Assembly (NCBI GenBank): GCA_007134175.1
Contig: SLLF01000127.1
Location: 1-5,598 of the forward strand
From: Kiritimatiellia bacterium
GTDB lineage: Bacteria > Verrucomicrobiota > Kiritimatiellia > SLAD01
Reading direction: 5' to 3'
DNA length: 5,598 bases
The notes below the pieces were generated by a model. It had not been told where the DNA came from and searched no databases. It saw only the letters and a list, made by a program, of their open reading frames with translations. A program made the translations under genes and the position numbers. Position 1 is the stretch's first letter. Every line of letters starts with the position of its first letter. This document shows, piece by piece, positions 1 through 4,320 of the stretch.

Positions 1-722
1 GCCACGCGGCCGTGAAAGGAGGGATGGTCGTCGGCCTTGTCCTCGCCGGTGTTGAGAAAGAGACAAGCGACGGGGCCGACTCGCAGGGCTTGGTAGGTTT
101 TGCCACCGGGCTTGGGCAGGATGTCTGCCAGGCGAAACGCCCACGGACCCCGTGCGTCGTGGTTTCCGGGCACGAAAATCAGCGGGCGGCCCAAGCTGAA
201 ATCCGTGTCAGCCGGACGCAGAAACGTGGGGAGAAGCGACGCCTCGTCCAGCCACTCCCTGGCGCAGATATCGCCGTTCCAGACCAGAAAATCAACCCCA
301 CGAGGGGTCGCGGTGTCCAGCTGACGCAGGGTGTCATCATTCTGGTGGGTATCGTTCCACAGCACAAAATGGGCGGTTTCGGCATCGGCGGAGGGCAGCC
401 GCAGCGAACGCCAGCGGCCCTCCTGCCGGGTGGCACCATCCCCCATTGGTTCGGTGATCGCCCGCACGCGGCAGCACGCCCCGGCGGGTAGACTGTGCAC
501 CTTGACGCAGATGAAACGATCTCCCTGGGGAACGAATCCCAAGCCGTCGTGGGCGAATCTGCGTACGTTGTCGGCAGGAGCGCCATCCCCCGCAGTGGTC
601 ACCTCCACCCACCCGCGACAGAGGCCGGACACCGACCAAATCACATCGAATCCGGTCTCGCATGGATTCATGATAACGGGGGGACTGGTGGCTCCCCATT
701 GGCCAACTGTAGGAGAAGACAT
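1..722 (-). CDS. Calcineurin-like metallophosphoesterase with purple-acid-phosphatase-like N-terminal domain (partial, C-terminus off window)
   Basis: Predicted metal-dependent phosphoesterase; the substrate cannot be told from sequence. The reading frame has 240 codons from the ATG at 722 and no stop before the window edge. All three visible metallophosphoesterase blocks are present: D124-T-H126 in FVLWNDTHQND, G150-D151 in VWNGDIC, and G186-N187-H188-D189 in FVPGNHDARG. The later histidine blocks (GHxH type) would lie beyond position 1. Residues about 10-110 look like the beta-sandwich that precedes purple-acid-phosphatase-type catalytic domains (PPVIMNPCETGFDVIWSVSG, then GWVEV). The start is fixed between an in-frame stop at 735-737 and this domain; the only other nearby ATG, at 671, falls inside it. 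There is no Shine-Dalgarno and no signal peptide, although relatives of this architecture are often exported. The gene follows the DUF192 gene by 49 bp on the same strand and may share its transcript. Family assignment is firm; function is open. Confidence 0.93.
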   Translation of the reverse strand, partial: MSSPTVGQWGATSPPVIMNPCETGFDVIWSVSGLCRGWVEVTTAGDGAPADNVRRFAHDGLGFVPQGDRFICVKVHSLPAGACCRVRAITEPMGDGATRQEGRWRSLRLPSADAETAHFVLWNDTHQNDDTLRQLDTATPRGVDFLVWNGDICAREWLDEASLLPTFLRPADTDFSLGRPLIFVPGNHDARGPWAFRLADILPKPGGKTYQALRVGPVACLFLNTGEDKADDHPSFHGRV

Positions 723-771
723 GGACGCGCTACTTTAGGTGCTTTTGCCAAACCATTGGTGACAACGCGGA

Positions 772-1128
772 CTAGAAGATCAACGTATCCCCGGGGGCAA
801 GGGTGTAGTCAAGGTGGGCCGGAACTTCGATGAGATAAGCCGTAGTGCGGGGCGGTCGGCACGCGGGCGTAAAGGGGCGGAATGATCGCCGAATGGAAAT
901 CACACGACGCGCTTCATCTAGAAAAACAAGGTCGAGCGTCTGAAAAACGAATAGATTTGAAATGACGACGCGTGACCCGCGCAAATCGAACCACAACACA
1001 TAATCGGCGCGCGGGCGGAACATGTACCCCGTGTGTTTGGTCCAGCACCCTTTCGCGCTGCGCACTTCGGGGAAAACGGTCACCACCTGGTTGCCGGATT
1101 GTCGCTGGATGGCTGGCAACTTCCTCAT
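772..1128 (-). CDS. DUF192 family protein
   Basis: A complete 118-residue protein that is essentially one DUF192 domain, a family without an established biochemical function. Family features in order: an N-terminal strand and turn ending in G34-Y-M-F-R38 (the usual 'GLMFR' position), the core strand L65-D-L-V-F-L-D71, the strand Y98-L-I-E-V-P-A104, and the terminal G113-D114 before the last strand. The form resembles DUF192 members with an 'ISNxFVF' segment (I56-S-N-L-F-V-F62) rather than the more common 'WMKNT' type. Many DUF192 proteins have a signal peptide; this one does not and is predicted cytoplasmic. An in-frame TAG at 1138-1140 leaves the ATG at 1128 as the first start. No Shine-Dalgarno precedes it; a strong promoter ends 6 bp upstream, so the mRNA may be leaderless. 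The stop is TAG at 772-774. The phosphoesterase gene follows after 49 bp. Confidence 0.9.
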   Translation of the reverse strand: MRKLPAIQRQSGNQVVTVFPEVRSAKGCWTKHTGYMFRPRADYVLWFDLRGSRVVISNLFVFQTLDLVFLDEARRVISIRRSFRPFTPACRPPRTTAYLIEVPAHLDYTLAPGDTLIF

Positions 1129-1134
1129 GAGCGC

Positions 1135-1164
1135 TATCTAGGTGTAAGAATCGCGCGCTGTCAA
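1135..1164 (-). promoter_or_regulatory. Sigma70-type promoter of the DUF192 gene
   Basis: On the minus strand there is a perfect -35 hexamer TTGACA (1164-1159), an 18-bp spacer and a -10 hexamer TAGATA (1140-1135) that differs from TATAAT at two positions. Only six bases separate the -10 from the ATG at 1128, so the expected start of transcription is the A of the start codon. The elements are read directly; activity and exact start are inferred. Confidence 0.6.
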
Positions 1165-1314
1165 GTTTGGGATGGACCGCCCACATCGTTATCGGGCTCC
1201 GTTTACAGGAGCGGCATTCGATGGCGGCCGTAACGCTACGTTTTATTTTTTACCAGTTTCTGCGCCATTCGTTGCCTTGCTCCGCCGACAGCCGCTAACT
1301 CGGGATATGAGTCC
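1165..1314. other. Intergenic gap between unknown exported gene and DUF192 gene
   Basis: Together with the promoter above, this is the 186-bp non-coding gap downstream of the 1315-2055 gene. It holds a T-rich run on the plus strand at 1241-1251 (A-rich on the minus strand). No convincing intrinsic terminator follows the stop at 1315-1317: the best inverted repeat there (ACTC/GAGT) is four base pairs and has no U-tract. No coding frame in the gap resembles a known protein. Confidence 0.5.
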
Positions 1315-2055
1315 TTACTCTTCCGGAACCCCTTCGCGCACTTGCCGGGCAATCCAGCGAGTCATGCCGACGGGCTGGCCGGTAATAGTGCTCCGGGCCC
1401 CCAGGCCCCAATCCCGCAGGTGCATGCGTTGCTCGTTTGTTTCCACGAAGTAGAGACCGAAGGGGGGCAACTCCTCGCTCACCACCGCTTCAACGATGGT
1501 CCCGTCATCCGCTTCCGCCTGCACGCGCCAGGCAGTGAATGAGCGGTCGCCGTGCGTGATGATTTCCTCATCGACTTCCTGCCGCGTCCATTCATAATCG
1601 GTGTCGACCATTTCCTCGTCGCTGCCCCGCAGCCACATACGACCCAGCCGCAGCGGGTCGTCGAATCCTTCAATCTGCAGAATCACTTCGCGCGGCTCCC
1701 CCGGTCCATCGGACGTTTCGCGCCCCAAATAGTTGATTACCACCCGGGGTTCATCGGGCATCTGCACATCGATTTCGAGCCATCGATAGGGACGCCGCCG
1801 CGAAAACCACGTGCGCCGGACTTGCTCCTGCCCGAGAATAGCCATGCGGAGGACGTAGGCGCTGTCGTCGGTTTTGTCGAGGACATCGTACTCGGCCCAC
1901 GCCCCTTCAACATACTGGAACACATCACCGACAATAATGGGCGGTGCATGACTCGGCCTGGGCGGTGCACCGGCGTCAGCCAACCCGGTTTGCGACATGA
2001 ATGAACAACATGCCAAGATGATTATGGCATGGACGGCGCGATCAATAACCTTCAT
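1315..2055 (-). CDS. Exported protein of unknown function
   Basis: No family is recognised. The N-terminus is a signal peptide: a short charged region with K and R, a hydrophobic stretch (AIIILACCSFM), and a likely signal peptidase I site after L-A-D-A, so the mature protein should be periplasmic or secreted. A weak lipobox reading (ILAC) is possible but less convincing. A proline-rich linker follows (an APPRPSH unit, then APP), then about 200 residues of alternating polar and hydrophobic strands with many aromatic and acidic residues: a GAWAEYDVLDKTDDSAYVLRM-like opening and a late LPPFGLYFVE segment. The pattern suggests a beta-rich periplasmic fold without catalytic signatures. The gene opens with ATGATG: AGGAGG sits 2 bases before the first ATG (2058) and 5 before the second, so I chose 2055; using 2058 adds one Met. 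The stop is TAA at 1315-1317. Its nearest neighbour upstream is the PLD lipoprotein, 197 bp away. Confidence 0.88.
   Translation of the reverse strand: MKVIDRAVHAIIILACCSFMSQTGLADAGAPPRPSHAPPIIVGDVFQYVEGAWAEYDVLDKTDDSAYVLRMAILGQEQVRRTWFSRRRPYRWLEIDVQMPDEPRVVINYLGRETSDGPGEPREVILQIEGFDDPLRLGRMWLRGSDEEMVDTDYEWTRQEVDEEIITHGDRSFTAWRVQAEADDGTIVEAVVSEELPPFGLYFVETNEQRMHLRDWGLGARSTITGQPVGMTRWIARQVREGVPEE
1938..1969. repeat. Short in-frame direct repeat in a proline-rich linker
   Basis: TGGGCGGTGCA occurs twice (1938-1948 and 1959-1969) with a 21-bp period, equal to seven codons. On the coding (minus) strand both copies encode Ala-Pro-Pro just after the signal peptide of the unknown exported protein. 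It looks like a small in-frame duplication that lengthens a linker. Confidence 0.5.
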
Positions 2056-2058
2056 CAT

Positions 2059-2252
2059 TTCCTCCTGTGCTTCCCCGTTTCGGCTATGGACAACTCCTGC
2101 TTTATATTTTTTCGACGCTTAAAACGATTCGTTATTCACATGCGCTCTCAAGATCAGGGGATCCTTCATAAGCAAGTCGTGGTCCTATCACTGCGCGTCA
2201 TCCAGCAAAATTCCCGCTGCGGCCCGATGTGGTGATGCATTCCGGCCACCGC
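2059..2252. other. Intergenic region between PLD lipoprotein gene and unknown exported gene
   Basis: This roughly 195-bp gap is AT-rich at 2101-2145. On the minus strand TATAAA (2106-2101) could serve as a -10 element about 45 bases before the start at 2055, but no good -35 lies at the right distance. An 11-bp palindrome, AACGA-T-TCGTT, lies at 2123-2133 just upstream of that candidate, where an operator could sit. No protein-coding signal is seen. Confidence 0.3.
2061..2066 (-). promoter_or_regulatory. Strong ribosome binding site deciding the start of the unknown exported gene
   Basis: The minus strand carries a perfect AGGAGG two bases before one ATG (2058) and five before the next in-frame ATG (2055). 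Five bases is a normal spacing and two is too short, so initiation at 2055 is favoured. Confidence 0.8.
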
Positions 2253-2259
2253 TCACATC
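2226..2259 (-). terminator. Possible 3'-end hairpin of the PLD lipoprotein gene
   Basis: An inverted repeat GATGTG (2226-2231) / CACATC (2254-2259) spans the stop codon of the PLD gene. An inner GTG/CAC pairing (2232-2234 with 2247-2249) extends the stem after a bulge. No run of U follows on the minus strand, so it is not a classical intrinsic terminator; it may be an RNA-stabilising or attenuating structure, or chance. Confidence 0.25.
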
Positions 2260-4076
2260 AGGAACCGGGCCCAGCCGCCGAACCATTTCACCAGACGTAA
2301 ACGGCGCAGGGCGGCGGGGTCATCCACTTCCGGGAAATGGCCTGCATCACGGTAGTGCTCAAAGAAGTTCTCTTGTCGGGGAGTAACAACGTTGTCCATG
2401 TCGACAGGCTCAAATGAACTCATATACCGCTGGGGCCACAGATCGAGCAAGGGCAGCCGCGACGATCCGGCGCTGAGTTGACGGCTGGTCTTGGCCCAGA
2501 ATCCGGCGGGCACCGGCGTCCGCTTCACCACCCAGCTATTACGGGGATGAAGGTCGCGCCGGATATCGTCCTCGACCAATTGCGCGAAATCGGGGTCACG
2601 GATAATCACGCCGCATTCGGCATTGATCCGCGTTGAGCGCGGATCGAAGTTGTGCGAGCCGATCAGCACGCTCTGCCCATCCTTAACCATCGTCTTGGCG
2701 TGTAACGCGACCCGGGGCGTAGTGGGTCGAATGCGAGCCGGGGACTTGTCGCCTTCATCCGGAACGTCTTCCAGGAAGAGGTCTTGGACTTGGTCATAAC
2801 CCGGTACGATGCAATGAACGTCGCCCGGCACGGGGCGTAATTCATAGATGTTCATCCCTTTCTTGCGGATCATGTGCCGCCGGTGTTTGTACGACATGGC
2901 GTACACGCGCACCTGATCCGACGTCGCCAGGCTGTTGGCGGAAACAGCGACCTCCAAGTCACCGGGCGCGTTGCGGCGGGCCCGGCGCAGATCACGGCGC
3001 AGGCGCGGTTCATAAATGAGATACGGCGTTTGAAAGACCAGGCTCTCCTCTGCCTGCCGTATCATACGGCGATAGGTATCCGTCATGCGCCGCCGGATAT
3101 AGCGGGATCGGGACGGCCCGTCCGATGTGAATTCAACCGATGCAATCGGGTGAAAGGCTAAGCGGGACCGCAACGTGGAGGGGTCGGCGGTATCAGCTTT
3201 GTCCAGCAGGGCCCCAACAATACGGTGATCCAGCTCCGATGGTTCCGGTAGCGGCCGGTTCACGACGTGCAGGTATTCGGCCTGCACGTCGGTGAACTGG
3301 AAGGCATGCACCGTGCGGTCGTGTTCCCAAAACGTATTGAACCGGCGCGCCACTTCGCGCACCACCGGCCCGATGACGACCACGTCGCGATCTTTAAAAA
3401 TAAAGGTCGGATGGCGATCAAAGTAGGTCCCCTCCATATTGCGCCCACCGACAATCGCAATGCGCTCATCCACGACGAACGACTTGCTGTGCATGCGGCG
3501 GTTCACCCCGCGCGGACGAAACAGCAAGGCCTCCAGCATGCCCCCACCCGTTGGCACGGCTTCCTCTCTGAAGGGGTTGAAGATGCGAAGTTGCAACCGT
3601 TCATGCGCCTCGGCCCAACGCGCGATCTGGAGCGGCTCACCCATTGGGTAATAGGCATCAACCAGTAGGCGGACCTCCACACCGCGTTGCGCGGCTTGCA
3701 GCAGTTCATCAAAGAGTACGCGCGTCACGGCGTCGTCTTTCCAGAGGAAGGTCTGAACCTTGATGGATTCTTCCGCGGCACGAATTAGATGCAAACGCGC
3801 CAACAGGGCGTCGTCGCCCGTCTGCAGCAACTGGGCGTAGTGAACCGGCGTTTCTTCGGTGGAGTTTTCCAACGCGCGTCGCGCCAGCACCTGATACTGC
3901 GAATCGATCGGCGCCACATCCCCGGCCACGGGTTGGGCCGGACGGGCGGGGAACGACTCCTTGATGGCAAGATCTTGCCGCGGCACCGTAGCGCAACCGG
4001 CCAAAAGCAGCGCGGTAAACAGAACCACTATCACCCGCCCCCCAATGTCTACCTGCCAATAGCGAATAGCCCTCAT
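2253..4076 (-). CDS. Phospholipase D / cardiolipin synthase-like lipoprotein (ClsC/YmdC-like)
   Basis: A predicted membrane-attached PLD-superfamily phosphatidyltransferase or phospholipase, most like the ClsC (YmdC) branch, which makes cardiolipin from phospholipids. The 607-residue product starts with a lipoprotein signal peptide: a charged start (MRAIRY), a hydrophobic core and a lipobox L-L-A-G-C with the lipidated Cys at 28. Residue +2 is Ala, so the E. coli sorting rule would send it to the outer membrane. The first PLD half (about 75-255) contains LLQTGDDALLARLHLI and VQTFLWKDD, then HKD1 at H196-x-K198-x4-D203 followed by GGRN. The second half (about 340-510) has VFQTPYLIYEP and HKD2 at H459-x-K461-x4-D466 followed by GSHNFDPRS. 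Both catalytic motifs are intact. About 100 residues follow the second domain. It is longer than E. coli ClsC (about 470 residues). The ATG at 4076 has AAGGAG five bases upstream; an in-frame ATGATG at 4106 would add ten residues. It is divergent from the nucleotidyltransferase/kinase gene. Confidence 0.95.
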   Translation of the reverse strand: MRAIRYWQVDIGGRVIVVLFTALLLAGCATVPRQDLAIKESFPARPAQPVAGDVAPIDSQYQVLARRALENSTEETPVHYAQLLQTGDDALLARLHLIRAAEESIKVQTFLWKDDAVTRVLFDELLQAAQRGVEVRLLVDAYYPMGEPLQIARWAEAHERLQLRIFNPFREEAVPTGGGMLEALLFRPRGVNRRMHSKSFVVDERIAIVGGRNMEGTYFDRHPTFIFKDRDVVVIGPVVREVARRFNTFWEHDRTVHAFQFTDVQAEYLHVVNRPLPEPSELDHRIVGALLDKADTADPSTLRSRLAFHPIASVEFTSDGPSRSRYIRRRMTDTYRRMIRQAEESLVFQTPYLIYEPRLRRDLRRARRNAPGDLEVAVSANSLATSDQVRVYAMSYKHRRHMIRKKGMNIYELRPVPGDVHCIVPGYDQVQDLFLEDVPDEGDKSPARIRPTTPRVALHAKTMVKDGQSVLIGSHNFDPRSTRINAECGVIIRDPDFAQLVEDDIRRDLHPRNSWVVKRTPVPAGFWAKTSRQLSAGSSRLPLLDLWPQRYMSSFEPVDMDNVVTPRQENFFEHYRDAGHFPEVDDPAALRRLRLVKWFGGWARFLM

Positions 4077-4081
4077 ATTTG

Positions 4082-4087
4082 CTCCTT
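4082..4087 (-). promoter_or_regulatory. Ribosome binding site for the 4076 start of the PLD lipoprotein
   Basis: AAGGAG on the minus strand lies five bases before the ATG at 4076, the best Shine-Dalgarno/spacing combination for this gene. It sits inside the codons that would be translated if the upstream ATG at 4106 were used. That upstream start has its own weaker GAGGA (4119-4115), about 8 bases away, part of which lies in a 5-bp stem (CCTCT 4116-4120 / AGAGG 4128-4132). Confidence 0.65.
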
Positions 4088-4106
4088 CCGTATTAACTTT
4101 CATCAT

Positions 4107-4295
4107 CGTCGATTTCCTCTTCTATAGAGAGGATAACGGCTACGATAATCCGCAAATGCTGACACAAGTAACGCACAGAATGCTTCCGGCGTAAATCAGG
4201 ACATCCCTTGTAAAGAACAGAGGGGTAGAATGTGCCCGTGAGCCCCTTCGGCTCCGTCTTCGCAACGAGTGGCGCGAATATTTGGCGGACATCCG
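4107..4295. other. Divergent intergenic region between PLD lipoprotein and nucleotidyltransferase-kinase genes
   Basis: Promoters for both divergent genes should lie here, yet neither strand shows a clear -35/-10 pair. On the plus strand TAGAAT (4226-4231) could be a -10, but its -35 position is poor. The part at 4195-4320 stays open in the frame of the fusion gene (arginine-rich, no ATG or GTG start) and may be an interspersed repeat rather than coding sequence. Confidence 0.4.
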
Positions 4296-4320
4296 GGTCC
4301 CGTTATGGAAGAGTGGGACC
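4296..4320 (+). promoter_or_regulatory. Hairpin abutting the start codon, with the ribosome binding site in its loop
   Basis: A perfect 6-bp inverted repeat, GGTCCC (4296-4301) and GGGACC (4315-4320), ends directly before the ATG at 4321. The 13-base loop contains GGAAGAG (4307-4313), the only Shine-Dalgarno-like sequence of the gene, seven bases from the ATG. The structure is seen in the sequence; any role in controlling translation is inferred. Confidence 0.4.

Noticed and set aside
12..833. Several open frames of 112-159 codons on the plus strand, and two more on the minus strand, across the left end
   Set aside because: They lie in other frames of the metallophosphoesterase, whose own frame carries all three catalytic blocks; none of the alternatives shows a domain.
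1229..1251. Terminator-like CGTA-ACGC-TACG followed by a T-rich run on the plus strand
   Set aside because: The stem is only four base pairs and no plus-strand gene lies upstream to terminate; on the minus strand the run is A-rich and cannot act as a U-tract.
1292..1317. Possible terminator just after the stop of the unknown exported gene (ACTC/GAGT stem)
   Set aside because: The stem is four to five base pairs with a 7-base loop and no following U-tract.
1552..2004. Plus-strand open frame of 150 codons opposite the unknown exported gene
   Set aside because: The minus-strand frame has a signal peptide and a perfect AGGAGG site; the plus-strand frame has neither and reads as its antisense shadow.
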